Source: Himantopus leucocephalus
Taxonomy: Eukaryota > Chordata > Aves > Charadriiformes > Recurvirostridae
NCBI GenBank assembly: GCA_003993805.1
Contig: RSEF01000004.1
Coordinates: 22,812,922 to 22,876,921 of the forward strand
DNA length: 64,000 nt
Direction of reading: 5' to 3'
The notes beneath the pieces were generated by a model. The model searched no databases. It saw only the letters and a program-made list of their open reading frames with translations, and was not told the origin of the DNA. The translations under genes were made by a program, and so were the position numbers. Shown one piece after another: positions 11,314 to 23,170 of this stretch; positions within the stretch are counted from its first letter, which is position 1, and each line of letters begins with the position of its first letter.

Positions 11314-11349
11314 CTATTGTTGTGAAGGAAATACCTGAAAATGCATTAG
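11314..11349 (+). other. Candidate 36-nt exon
   Basis: Acceptor TTGTGTTTTCTCTAG ends at 11313 and donor GTATGT begins at 11350. Of the three frames only one is open (starting with 2 bases of a split codon), reading IVVKEIPENAL. It lies 60 bases after the candidate at 11119-11253. The two could represent neighbouring exons or pseudo-exons. Confidence 0.15.
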
Positions 11350-14300
11350 GTATGTTCAGGACATTGCTTCTTTCTGTGCAGGGTAAGCACTTTCATTTTC
11401 ATTACTATGGCCTCTTCCTTTACTCTATAGCATAAACCTCAAAAACTTGAAAAAAAAACTTGTTAGCAAGTATTTTACAACAGTGATGCTGTATTTTTTT
11501 TATTTTACTATATATAAAGTACTGCAGCCATGTGTTAATGCTTCCCTGTATCCGTGTGGCAGCTGAATAGATAATGTGAAACTTCTTTTCTTTTTTTTTT
11601 TTTCTTATGAAGCTCTTAAAATATCAGCTAAAAGGCAAATATATGCCTTTGGTAGTGAAGCAACATAATGCTGCATCTGCAGGTCTTATTTCAAAAATTA
11701 AAACAAAGGAAACAATGCGAACAAAACTCTTCTAATACCCAATCAGTTTTAGATAATGCTAACACATGAGAAAGAGCAAGCAAACTGCAAAATCTGCAAC
11801 TTTATATATGAGGAAGTCAGCAAAAGGATAATAAGCCACAGAAGTATCAAAAAGAAAAAGAAAAAAAAGAAAACCAGGAAAACCCGGAAAAATATGTTCT
11901 CAAGTAGTTACCTCTGGACTGCAAGAAGATGCATAAGGTCTTAAAGTTTCCAGCAATGTACCATAAAGATATATTGGCTGATACATAAAGCAGAAAACTC
12001 AAATAAATTTATGACTGCCTTCCTCAGCTGTCAGACTGAAAGGATGAAATTCAATCTTTTGAGTATTACCACAAGGCCAATGCTACTTGAACTTCTCTTT
12101 AGTTGCGCTTTCCACACAAGAAAACATTATTTACCTGTACTGAATACCAACCAAATTAGAATAGCTCGTTAAAGGATGTATAATTAATTATTTCTTGGCT
12201 GAGCAGTTTATGTGTTTTCAAGCAGTCTGTATGGCTTTTAGTTAGTACTTATTACTATGGAGAAGGTCTTTGCTGTCACACTGCTATGACATTTTGTCCA
12301 CCTGCTCGATGGTAAAATATCTAGGATAAAACCCTCACCCACTGACATCAATTAAATACACTTTTTTGGAAGGCAGGACTAAGGTTTGCTTCTCTTTTCA
12401 TTTGACAATTCCCTTTGTTTTATAATGTTCAGTACTTAGGAATCTACAGCAGTCTATACTTAGCATGAAGAGGTCTTGCTGGGGTTTCTTTTGTTGAAGA
12501 AAAGAAACTCCTGAATAAGACTGATTTGTCTGTCTGATTATAATTCTTCACTGGGGCTTATCACAAGTAGTCTGAATGCACCGTCCTAATAACAGCTCAG
12601 ACAATATAATAATTGTGTATGATACTGCATTTTTGTGTAAGGTTGGAGGCTGTTGAAATGAAGCACACCTTTTCAGCAGAGCTATTTGCACCTTCCTTCT
12701 GTTAGAATAGTTAAGTATGATTCCCATCAATCATTAATCAACTTCAGTAAGTGCTCCTCCTGCTATCTGTGGCATCACTTAGTATCTTGTTTTGTCTTGG
12801 GGCTAAAGTCTCAAGCAAGGCAATAGTCAACAGCCACCACGAGCCAGAAAGACTTAAGAGCAGTAAAATAAAGGGTTTAATTCTTTGAAGGCAGTTTAAA
12901 CATATAGTCACTCAGGAAAGAACAGAGTAATTAGAAAAAATAAAAAAAAAAACCAACATCCCCCTACATATGTCACTTCGAATGACACACAAAAGGTTTT
13001 ACAATATGCGGGAGACTTTTCTGCCTCTTCTGCCTTTTTTCTTCATTTCTTTTCTTTTTGACAAACTAACATTTTAACTAATGTTAAATCAATTAATAAG
13101 AATGTCAAAGTAATTGTTCTCTATCTGTGAGTACCCAAACACCAACTGAAGCACAAAAGACCTGGCTGTCAATCAGCACAACTGAACCACTAATGGATAT
13201 CATGTCTAATCTTCACGCGCTACAGCTGGGTCAAGTGCATGGGCACAAATTGATGGTTAGGCTAGTGTTAGATTTCCAGTCTTCAAATGATGTCTTAATT
13301 CCTCGTGCAGACTGTGTCTGAAAAGTAATTACTCTTTTTGCATGTCAGCTTATTCCAAAGCTGCCCTAAATTCTGGGACTAGAGAAAACAGACCGAGAAA
13401 AGGGAGGGCAATTTGGGGGTGCCACGGCTGCTCTGAAATTGCAAGGGTGCTGAGTTGAAAATAGGCAGCCACAATGGAAAAAATATGAATGGAGAATAAT
13501 TAAAGATGGCATTTTGGGGTTACAACTATGGAGTGTCTGTTCTAACCAAAATAAAATTAAATTAAAGCTGAAAGAAACAGCTGCACTTTAAGCCCTATTT
13601 AATATCGATGCTAACTGAAGTATGGATTTGAGTGAGCTTCTTCCTCAAGGTCTTTGCCTTGTTTCACTGCCTTATTGTACAATAAAAAGGATTTCTACTT
13701 AGAAAAGTATAGCAATCACTCATGTATACTTCTTCACTGTATTTTGAGAAGGAAAAAGATATTTTTCCCTTTATAAACCTCTTTCAATGATGCCAAAATA
13801 GTTAGAGAGACTATTTAAAAAATGAAAATATAGTCCCCAAGAGGCAAAAACCCCTGTGTTTAAGTGGGAGAATGAATCTATAGTTTACTTACACTTAATA
13901 CTTCAAAGAATTATGTTAAAAATGCTTTTAACCAAAGCTGTTTTCTCAGACATATTGATTTACTCCACATATATTAGCTTGTTTATAGACATGCTGTTCT
14001 CTTTCATTTAGTCAGTTGTTAGTACACTTAGATGATGAAGAATCCTGTCCTGACAGCTTTTCTTGTTGTAAAACTGATATCCAGGTTGTTAACAAGAAGT
14101 ATCTTCTCCAGTACTTACTCGGGTACTGAGTGGTGTGTATTTAAACTAGATCACTGCTTCTCAGAGATCTGTACATCATCCCTAACAGAAATTAAGAAGA
14201 AAATACATTGTGCTGAACACAACAGAGAAGCTTCCTCATTACTGCAGCAATAGGAGAGGAAATAACTGTTCCCACTTCGTTTACCTTTAGGCTTCCCGGA

Positions 14301-15160
14301 ACATTGCCTTGCCTGGTACTACGGTCTGATCACTGCCTAATCATCCTGAACATGTTTTTTTTTTTCTGTCTTTCAAGTTTCATAAAGTTCTGAGAGCTGC
14401 CTGCATACAAAACTCGTAATGTTTGATAACTTAAGGCAAAAATACCAGGTTCTTCATTTTTATTTAATTTCACTGAGGCTGAACTCTTACCGGACTGCCA
14501 GAGTGAATAAGGATTTTAAGATTTGACAGAGTTTTCTTTCAAGGATACAGGTGCTTTTAAATTAACCTAGAATATTAATCAATGGAAAGGATAATGTAAT
14601 CTATATTTTACTAATGTATTAGTAAACTGCAATACAAAGGGAGGCTGTATAAGCTTATGCAGCTGTGTACTAGAAAATCCAGGAACAGGGTTAAGAAATA
14701 TAGACTCATGAGTCCCTTCCTTGACATCTAGAAAGGTGTTATTTTTTATATATATAATTCCTATGTCTAGTGAAAAAAAATTATAGCAATTTTTCCAACT
14801 GAAATGCGGGCATTTTTTATGTTGAAATTGTCAGTCTGCATAACAGTTTGACTTCTCATTGAAAAGACATATATTCATGTGAAGTTACAATGAAAATTTG
14901 ATGTTTTCCATGGAAGGTTTTACTTAGATTTATTGATACTATTGTTTTAGTTGGTATTTTCTATGGCTTTCCCGTTCTGCCCAAGTTAGTCATCTGGTAG
15001 GACAGTACTGGCTGCAGCACAGTTTTAGGACTTAGATTACTCTTTTGCTAGATTAATTGCCTTTGTAATGATGATGAAGAGTCACTTAATTGTACCTCCT
15101 GTAGCAGTTGTGCTTAGATTAGGGTTATGTTTTTAAAGCTAGTCTCCTGATCAGCCCCAC
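11350..15160. other. Unique AT-rich DNA, possible conserved non-coding content
   Basis: No gene or named repeat recognised. A short palindrome lies at 14607-14626 (TTTACTAAT-GT-ATTAGTAAA). The stretch 13100-13560 has low repetitiveness and moderate base composition, as conserved non-coding elements often do, but conservation cannot be judged from one sequence. Confidence 0.55.
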
Positions 15161-15462
15161 CACCCTTGCTTTGCTGTTACAGAGGTGGTGGACTGCACAG
15201 ATATGACTCCTTTCAGAGGAAAACACACTTGAAGTGCTTGCAGCGCAAACCCAGCACACTCTGAAAGCTAACGAGCATTCAATCCATGACACCAGCCAGA
15301 CCCCAAGTGTGCATAGCTGAAATGATCAATAGTACCAATTCTCTTGCTCTTCAGATCCAATCCTGACGAGCTAGAGCTCCTATTAATGTGCCGCCGTGGT
15401 TATTACTGGCATGTCAGCAGCTTATGCAATCTAGATAGAGTTGCCAAGTGAGAGACAGAAAG

Positions 15463-15508
15463 ATGCCCCAGATCAGTGAAGTGCTGGTGATCCCGCAGAC
15501 GTCAGAAG
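15463..15508 (+). other. Candidate alternative first coding exon with ATG
   Basis: ATG at 15463 has a purine at -3 (AAAGATGC). The frame reads MPQISEVLVIPQTSE plus one base and then meets a donor-like GAAG|GTGCGT at 15508/15509. An in-frame TGA lies about ten bases upstream, so the start would be real if the exon is used. The preceding 300 bases carry about eight CpGs, more than nearby DNA, and end in a CRE-like GACGTCA, consistent with an alternative promoter. The peptide matches nothing I recognise. Confidence 0.2.
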
Positions 15509-17479
15509 GTGCGTGAAAGAAACATTACAATATACACATCTACTCCCACACTAGCAAAAGGAGCGATATCAAACAGTTATTTCAAATTTAGCCTAAACTT
15601 TATTTGGTTAAAATAGAGGAAATCATCATCACAATGCTTTAGGTTTGCATTAATATCAGGGTGTGGGCTGTGGATTTTTTCAGGAAAGTCAAGTAGACTT
15701 CGGACTAAAAAAGGTTAAGAAATACTGTCCTTGAAAGCACTTCTGGACAGCTGTCCCACCTTTGTTGGTTCAACATAACGGTGAAATCAGGATGATGATT
15801 ATTAAGGATGACATTGGCTAAATTTACTGGGAGAGTGAGACAGTATCTGGATGGGAACAAACTCTGAGTGAGGGTTAACTGCCTGAGGCTCTACCCAAAG
15901 TACATTTCAATGAGGCTGGTACACTGAAAAAGAATAAAAATCAGAAGAGACCACAGCATTTTTATTAGCTCCTGTGGTTAAAAAAATGAACAGGCTATTG
16001 TGGTAGCGGTTCGGAGCATACATGTCACCACATGCTTGGCTACAGCTAGACCAGCACGTGAGTATACTTTGCCATTCACAGCTGGTGAAAACGGTGCAAG
16101 TTTCCTATGCAAATCAGCTTTGCAGCAAGTATATCAGTTCTGGTAACTTTGGCAGAAGAATATAGCTACTCACAGAGAGAATAGCCTTTCTGTAAGGTCC
16201 ACTGATAAAATTTTCTACAGAATTTTTCTGCCTCCTTCTTTCTCCCTGTGCAATGGCGGCGCACTGACAATGATACTTCATTTTAATTAAGTTAATGTAA
16301 TTAATGGATGTTAAAGCATTCTGTGTCACTGTATCATCAAATACGTTGTTTTAACAATTTGTTTAACAGTGTTCTAGCTTTGAGGGAAACTGCCTTCTGA
16401 CTTGTGCTTTGTTTTCCAAGGTATCTAGATTTAGATATATTTAAAGACCTACTGAAAGAGATGAGGTAATGCAAGGTATTTTTTCTGCTTTTGCCTTTTA
16501 TTTTATTTGAATTCCATTATTTCATTTTCTAGCACTGGTTCCGGATTTTTAAACATTCTTATCAAAATTTTATAAACCAAATAAATAACCCAATGAAATG
16601 ATGAGAATTCTCACTTAGACATGGGACTAAGATAGGGTACGGTCCCGATAACAGAGGCTGGTAAGCTAGCACCTTTACGACGACACTATTTACACTGTGG
16701 CAAATCCATTTATTTTAGGTAATGGATGAGATCTTTTTCCTTTCTGTCCATCTGTTAAATTGACTGTCTCCACATATTAATATGTAGAGGTGTGTTTATA
16801 AGCATTTCCTTAACCATTTGAGGGAAAATAATCTGGGTTAGTATAAAACACTTATTTAAATTGTGAAGACTAACCCAGCTGAGTTTGGTTGAGCAAATCC
16901 ACAAGTACTCAAGTGTAGGAATGTAATCTTCAACAACAGGTTGGTAGACAACAGCAAGAGAGGAATGACAATAATTTATACACTGGACATTATGGTTTTT
17001 TATAGAAAGTAAAAATTTGAATCTTAGAAGAAAATATTTAGCATAGTCTTTGTCTGGTTTGTGCCACCCCACTATTTCTTTTATTATTTGTACTATAAGT
17101 GTTTTCTAATTAAACTCTGAGGAGGATTAGACTTAGGGGATCTTCGCTTTATTTTTTTTAGCCAAAGTAAATAACAATGTCTCAGTTCTCATGTTTCTTT
17201 TTCTGTCATCTTCCACTAAAATTACTTTTTTAATGTCTCTGCTTTGCTGTTTTTAAAGCCAGTTAGAATCCTTCAGAGATCTGATGTTTTATAAAGTTCT
17301 CCACCCACATACATCTTAGAAGAGGTGTTTTGGTTTAGGTACAACTTCCACTCATAGGGTACATAGGAGGAACATGTTATTGAATGGGATGGGAGTATAT
17401 AGATGTACTTTAATGAGTCAAACAAGGCTTTGCTATGTAGGACATTTAGGACCCTTGGAAATCCATTATAAGCCATTTC
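15509..17479. other. Unique AT-rich DNA
   Basis: No gene recognised. A POU-octamer-like ATGCAAAT lies at about 16109-16116. A strong acceptor (…ATTTCATTTTCTAG) near 16531 is followed by 22 open codons to TGA, with no donor seen. Confidence 0.55.
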
Positions 17480-17565
17480 TACCTCCTGTGCTTCAAATTA
17501 GCATTTTACAGGTAAATGCACTTGAGAGGGACAATGAGGTCAAATAAGTGCTTGAAGCTAAAAAT
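17480..17565 (-). repeat. Old MIR/L2-like fragment, reverse orientation
   Basis: The string CATTTTACAGGTAAATGC, then 'GAGAGGGACAATGAGGTCAAATAAGTGC', follows the reverse-complement MIR/L2 order (CATTTTACAGATGAGGAAACTG…AGAGAGGTTAAGT). It is short and diverged. It directly abuts a forward-oriented MIR-like segment. Confidence 0.35.
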
Positions 17566-17567
17566 CC

Positions 17568-17675
17568 CTCAGTTGTGATTCTGCCACTACTTGCAATTTG
17601 CTACCTGAAATTCAGTGACTTATTAGTCTGTGCTTGAAATTTCTCATCCTTAGCACAGAGATAAGAAAACATACA
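17568..17675 (+). repeat. Ancient MIR SINE fragment
   Basis: Segments GATTCTGCCACTACTTGC, TTCAGTGACTTATTAGTCTG, TGCTTGAAATTTCTCATCC and AGAGATAAG line up in order with the MIR core (…CTCTGCCACTTACTAGCTG…GTCACTTAACCTCTC…TGCCTCAGTTTCCTCATC…GGATAA). This is the best preserved ancient SINE signal in the window. Confidence 0.5.
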
Positions 17676-18417
17676 ACATCCAGCTAATGGAAATATTCTA
17701 ATATTTAGTTAATTGTGCAGTTCCTTCACAAGAAAATTTGGTTTTGTATAAAACTCCAAGACCCTATCCCCACTTATGTTCAGAGACGTTTAAAGGCATG
17801 CTTTCAAGGTAAATAATACTAAAATACGAGTAAGATGCTCCTATTCCAAATAACTTAAAGGTTTTGACTATTTTTATGTATAGACAAGCTATACAATCAT
17901 TAATGTTCCGTGTACAGCTAAAAGAGTCAGAATCTCACCTTAGCTGGTCAGTTCATCCTTATTTCCCCTTTTCTTTCCCATTTCTCACCAAAATTTTACC
18001 CAATCTTGGATGACACAAAACTTTAAACTCTTCAGACATTGAGCATACGGAAGTTTTTTATTAGAAAAACTGCAATTATTTCAGCTCTCATCTAAGGTTT
18101 TTATTGTATATGGGAAGAGCTTACAGCAGCAGTCTGTGTGTATCCAGAGGTTATCAGATGCCTTTCTGGGTATCAAGCTAAATCTTAACTTGGTTGAGGC
18201 TCATATAAGGTTGTGTATGGAATACAAATTATTGATCCTTGGATTTCCAGATGCGGTTTGATGTTGGTGTGCTATTGGTGTAGATCATATGCTTATGTTT
18301 TTATGGTTGTCTTATAGCTTTCTTTTTATGTTGGACTCTCCTTCTGCCTTCAGACTTCAGACGAGCATGCAAATGTCTCTAGGGATGCATTCTGCCCTAA
18401 GTTACTCCAGGAATGAG
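17676..18417. other. Unique AT-rich DNA
   Basis: No gene recognised. A good acceptor (CTCCTTCTGCCTTCAG, ending 18353) is followed by 20 open codons to TGA at 18414, immediately before the CR1 tail. It is probably a pseudo-exon. Confidence 0.6.
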
Positions 18418-18503
18418 TTTGGTGGACTTGGCAGTGTTAGGTTTATGGCTGGACTCGATGATCTTAAAGGTCTTTTCCAACCCAAATGACTCTATGATTC
18501 TAT
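18418..18503 (+). mobile_element. CR1 LINE 3' tail
   Basis: Short 5'-truncated CR1 copy. It shows the 3' UTR landmarks GGTGGACTTGGCAGTGTTAG, TGGCTGGACTCGATGATCTT and AGGTCTTTTCCAACCC, and ends in the CR1 terminal repeat form TCTATGATTCTAT. Non-coding. Supports an avian or other archosaur/turtle genome. Confidence 0.9.
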
Positions 18504-20381
18504 ATTCTCTAATTTTAAAATCAGCTATTTATATTCAGAAATATCTATATCATTAAAAAAGGGCTTTGAACAGTAATATTGTCAAATTACACTAAGGGCA
18601 TTTGATGAGCTTTCTGGAATTATACACATGTAAGTGAAGCAGAATTCAGTCCTTTTTGAAAAAGATTACTAAACACCAACTGAATTCCTCTGGACATTTC
18701 TGTGTGTGACATACTTGTATACACCATGCTATGACTTCTAAATATTTTAAGCAAAAAACTGTTTATCTGTCTTTAGATACCTCTTTCAAAGTCCTTTCCT
18801 GAGAAAGAGGTGTCAGCAGGCTAGAACATTATCCTCATTAAATAATCCAAAACAAAGTCAGTAGTTACATAGGATCCAGATTTCCTTCTTCTCCCTGCAT
18901 TTTAGAATAGCAATAAATTTGGGTGAGGAAACCAGTGGCTGATACCTCTCAAGTTCAGGTGCAGAATGAAGTGGTTTTAGTTCTGCCTGATAACTTGCCA
19001 AGCATTCAGGAAAACAGAAGCCATGAGCAGCTCTTCAACCCAGGGTCTGCAGTTTAGTAGCAGCAGTTTCTTCAGAAGCTGACGACATTCTGGGTAGTCA
19101 CTGCAACCTGGATATCTCCAATAGTGGTGACAGAGAACTGAACCCCAAATCTACCCGCTCACCTTCAGCTTCCAAGGTGGAATGCCTATATTCGTTCTGT
19201 CAGCGCCCCTGTGTCATTATGCAGAAATGACTAGGCTACAGTGACTTGGGATATTCAGAAAGTAGAAACTAAGAGCTAAACATTGATGAAGGAGTAGGTA
19301 AGAACCTACTCAGTGCTCATGAATACTAGATCTGGAGATATTAGAAAGTTCAGGGTTAGTTTTTACGCAAAGAAAGAGAATTACTCTGTCTTTTACAGAC
19401 CTGTGTCTTGTATCAGGTTTCCTCTTCTGTTTCATTCTGCTTTAGTTCATCTACATTTTGGTAATCCCTAAGCAGGTTTTGCAGAGTAGTTGGTGTTGAT
19501 TGAAATATTAAATTTTGTTTGCCATGTTTAGGGTACTACATATATATGGCTTCATTTTCAGTGGTGCTGTGAAATTTCAGCTCTGCCCACTAAAAAATAG
19601 TTTTATATGATTGTGAAGGAGAAAATTTCTAATTTAAGAGAGTAGCTTTAGACAAAAATTCCTCAGGCACCTACTCCTTGAAACATCTTCCAGAATCTTG
19701 TGTTCGGTATGAAGTTATGTTGCAGTGTGTCACATTGAGGACTGGGCCTCCAGGGACGTGCTTCCCAAACTACCATCCTATTGAGCCCTAAACCATCAGG
19801 AGCATGCGGACAGGGAATGCTGAAGAGAAGGAATAGCTTTAGGTCAGCAGGCAGCTGTCATCTGTGACTTCTTTGATAGCGTGCTTTTACATTTATACAT
19901 TAAAAAAATTGGTTTTATCTGCCATGCCTACATGTATGAAAACGTCTTGCATTCCATCTAGCAGGGGGCAGTGGTAAATATATTAACTCATCATTATACT
20001 GAATACTGTGATTCACTGAACAGTGCAAGCAACTCACTTCACATGTGGCTCATATTTCATATACCCTAACAATTTATTCAGAAACCCAAATCGTATTTAT
20101 TCAGAACTTACATATGTTTCAGAAAGCTCTGCTACGAAGTGCTCTGTACTTTTAGGAACATTGATCTCCTGTCATAATCGTAAACTTCAGTTCCTTCTGT
20201 TTCTGGTTATTGTCCAGGGAGAACTGTACTATGCCAGAGGGAGATAACTTCTGAATTATTGTCAATACAATCTCATTAAATTGGTTGTAATGTCTTGGGC
20301 TGTATGATATTAACTATGTGTGGTTGCATTTTGCTACCTCTATCACTGACTTATGTTTATGTAATTCATTTTTTTGTACAG
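18504..20381. other. Unique AT-rich DNA
   Basis: No gene or named repeat recognised. Near 19261-19298 a splice-flanked segment has stops in all frames. Confidence 0.6.
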
Positions 20382-20426
20382 CAGAGTATTTTGAGATACC
20401 TTATAGTAGGTTTTATGATATATAAG
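20382..20426 (+). other. Candidate 45-nt in-frame exon
   Basis: A T-rich acceptor (ATTTTTTTGTACAG, ending 20381) and a donor AAG|GTATGC (20427) flank exactly 45 nt. In phase 0 this reads QSILRYLIVGFMIYK, a short hydrophobic segment, and would be frame-neutral if included or skipped. Both signals are good. No neighbouring exon is established. Confidence 0.2.
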
Positions 20427-22411
20427 GTATGCCCTGCCACTGTTGGTCTCACGAAAGCCCTTTCTGTGATAAATTGAACATTATATCATATCTCAGTATA
20501 GCTAATCTCAGTTTCACAATCAGCAGTGTTTCAGTTTATCATTTGTCTATTTTTTACCATGGTGATTTAGGTCCGAGGATATCCTCCCATTCTTTGTTAA
20601 TACTTGTAAAAAGCATACAGAGCATTAATTCAGCTGAAGTGTCTCCTATATGCTTATTTTGAGATGTTATAATTTCAAACTGGGAAGTTCCCAGGGTATG
20701 TTGTGTGTTTTCTGCTCCTACCCCATCCACCTTTCAGAAAACAGCCATTTACTTGGAGTTTTAAATATAGGTAAAAAGACTTTCAATGCTTTTTTACTAG
20801 CTACAAGATTAAATTTAGTTAAAATCTTGTATTGTTCTAGGACAATGATCTTAAACAATTTGGGAATGGGGAATAATACGTTCTTTTTTTTGCCGACTGA
20901 TTTGAACCCTGAGCTTTCAAATGCAAATCTGATTTTGCATTTTAGGTGGTAGAGGCAAATCTGAGTGGTTTTCAGTTGTTCATTGCATTTAGGAACACTT
21001 TCATGCTAAGCCGGCACAATGATTGCATTTGGATGTAGTAGCACAGCATGGATGAAACTGGGCTCTGGGGCAAGGAATGAAATATTGTACCCTGTTCAAC
21101 ACTGCATGATGCTGATTTTCTGCCATCTTCATAGTTTGGCAGTTGACTGGCCTGCAAGCCCTCAGAGAGGGGTTGTACCCTGTATGAGGGTATCCATTTC
21201 ATAGGTTTGTGCGAAGAGAAGGGAAAGGTATAAAATGCATTTGAGAGTGCTTTTCCCTCTGAAAGAATTTCCTTGAAATTTAGGAGGTGGAAAAAAGAAA
21301 TCATTAACTGGCATGAATTATTATGGCTAGAAGGACTGTTACCTGCTTATCTCTGGAAAGAATTTCATGGTTGCAGCAGCGCTGGGTTGCCACAGAGCAA
21401 AGAACAAGAGCGGTGCAAGAGCACAAATGGTAGGAAAAAACATAAAATTCTTCTTAAAAAATATCTGCAGGTTCATTTGTAATACAATGTTTATATTCAG
21501 ACCAGTTTTATGTTAGTCTATTTTTGAGTCACTTAGCACGTTCGTCTGTCTGAATGTGGAATCAGCCCTTTGTTTATTGGTGCTGTCTGTTATTGCTTAT
21601 GGTTTCTCTTACAGCAACAACCAGAATTCCCAGTCATCATTAAATTAAATATGAGCATTCTCTTCCTCAGAGAGTTTACCTTTGCTTTTGATGTCAAGAC
21701 AAAGACTATCACTGACCCATGACATCTACACAAAAATTCTGGCAGAGACTGTAAATGTCAGTAGACTACAGTGGGTGGGACAAGAAAGAATGGTCAACAC
21801 AGAGCCTTTCTTGCCTTAGTTAATCTAAGCATGAAGAGGTAGTAATATATTATAGATTCCTTCCTTGCTACCTTTACTGCGTGGAAAAGGTAGGACTCAT
21901 TCTCTGGTACCTACATAAAAATACAGCTAGGTTCCGTCTGAGCAACAAAGTCAAATTGTCCAATTTCAGCATTTGCAAATGAAGGTGTCTGCTGTGTATT
22001 GTAAAGAGGACTGTCCTTTAGGGTATGTGAGCAGAAACCAGTAACTCTGACAGTTCATTAGCATTTGCCTGTGGGTACTGGTCAAAAGTGACTAACATGC
22101 CAGAATGGATAATTTCTGCACCAATTTTTTGATTTTTAACACTTCAGGCATTTTGGAATATCTCCTCAAATGTCCTGAAAACTGGATTTTCTATTGCACT
22201 AAAGTGAACTCAGTAGTGCAGCTGCTGAGAGGGAAAATACATATTCTTCATGCTTGCTCTGAAGCTCATGATAACGTGCTCTAAAGTTGATGATAATGTG
22301 TTCTAAAGTTGACGATAACAGATAATATTTCCAAAGGACTGCCTGTCAGCCGTGAATAAGTGGAACAAGGTATGCCTCAATCTCTTTACCTTCTGGCTAA
22401 CATTTCTGCAG
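20427..22411. other. Unique AT-rich DNA with small motifs
   Basis: Contains an octamer-like inverted repeat at 20919-20942, a strong acceptor at 21614 followed by 35 open codons (21615-21719, reads QQPEFPVIIKLNMSILF then continues to TGA), and a degenerate tandem of a 21-22 bp unit at 22262-22320. No gene is recognised. Confidence 0.55.
22262..22320. repeat. Short tandem repeat, about 2.7 copies of a 21-22 bp unit
   Basis: Units begin AAGCTCATGATAACGTGC, AAAGTTGATGATAATGTG and AAAGTTGACGATAACA, each but the last ending in (C/T)TCT. They differ by a few substitutions. Confidence 0.75.
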
Positions 22412-22463
22412 TTAAGAACTTCCCCACACTAAAACTGCCTTTTGGGAAAATTGGATCTAGAAG
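22412..22463 (+). other. Candidate 52-nt exon
   Basis: Acceptor GCTAACATTTCTGCAG ends at 22411; donor GAAG|GTAACT follows at 22464. One frame is open, reading KNFPTLKLPFGKIGSR. The donor is only moderate. It lies just upstream of the longest open frame of the window (22497-23021), to which it is not obviously connected. Confidence 0.13.
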
Positions 22464-22496
22464 GTAACTCATTCTGCATCAGGTAAAGGAAATACA

Positions 22497-23021
22497 ATGG
22501 AAGATCCTCCATTGTATCTTCTCCTCCTCTCTCTACCCCAGAAAACACAAACAAAGCTCAAAGAGAAGGAAGAGAGCAAGAGAAAGAGAATCACCACTTG
22601 TTTCCTATGTTTTTCTTGGATTACTTCTTTCCCTGCCCTCCAGTTAAGATGTATAGTAATTAAAAAACACAGAAAAATTAGGTTAGGAGTCCCTATCCTG
22701 AAATTCATCAATATAGGGCTCAGACTAATTTCTCATTTCCATGTCATAGCGATGCTGCCTGCTCAGTTGATGTGGTGGTACAGTCATTCTCTTCATCTTG
22801 GCTGTAGAGACCTTGCTGCAGAAAGTAGGCCGCCCAAAGTACACTTTAGGATGATGAAATCCTCTGCCTCTTTGTGCCAGATCTGCATATGGAAAGATAA
22901 CTGCAGTGCCTGTCTCAGAAATACTTTTCCCCTCCTAACAAAATTCAGCTGTAGTTGTCATCATTTTGTCAGAAAAGCTGAAATATTTATCAAATGGCAA
23001 TTCCCCATTGGTGCTAATTAA
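22497..23021 (+). other. Longest open frame (174 codons), function unrecognised
   Basis: ATG-started frame of 174 codons. The first half is Lys/Glu/Arg- and Leu-rich (contains KLKEKEESKRKRITTC); the second half has a Cys-rich stretch (SLCQICIWKDNCSACL) and ends FIKWQFPIGAN. No signal peptide, known domain or paralogue recognised, and no promoter or polyadenylation signal seen around it. A 9-bp inverted repeat (TACAATGGA / TCCATTGTA, 22493-22516) spans the start codon. Chance is the default explanation for an AT-rich 64-kb window, though this is at the long end of expectation. Confidence 0.12.
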
Positions 23022-23170
23022 AGGATACTGAGAATATCATTGCAAATATTTGCATTAACGGATTGTCTTATATTATAACAGTAAATCTTTACATTAAGCA
23101 ACATAGGACAATTCTTTCCAAGGAAACAAAACTTTTTGAAATGCAGGCATAATAATGCTGGAGTACTTAC

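Noticed and set aside
19261..19298. Splice-flanked segment ending at GTAAGA
   Set aside because: All three frames contain stops and the acceptor tract is weak.
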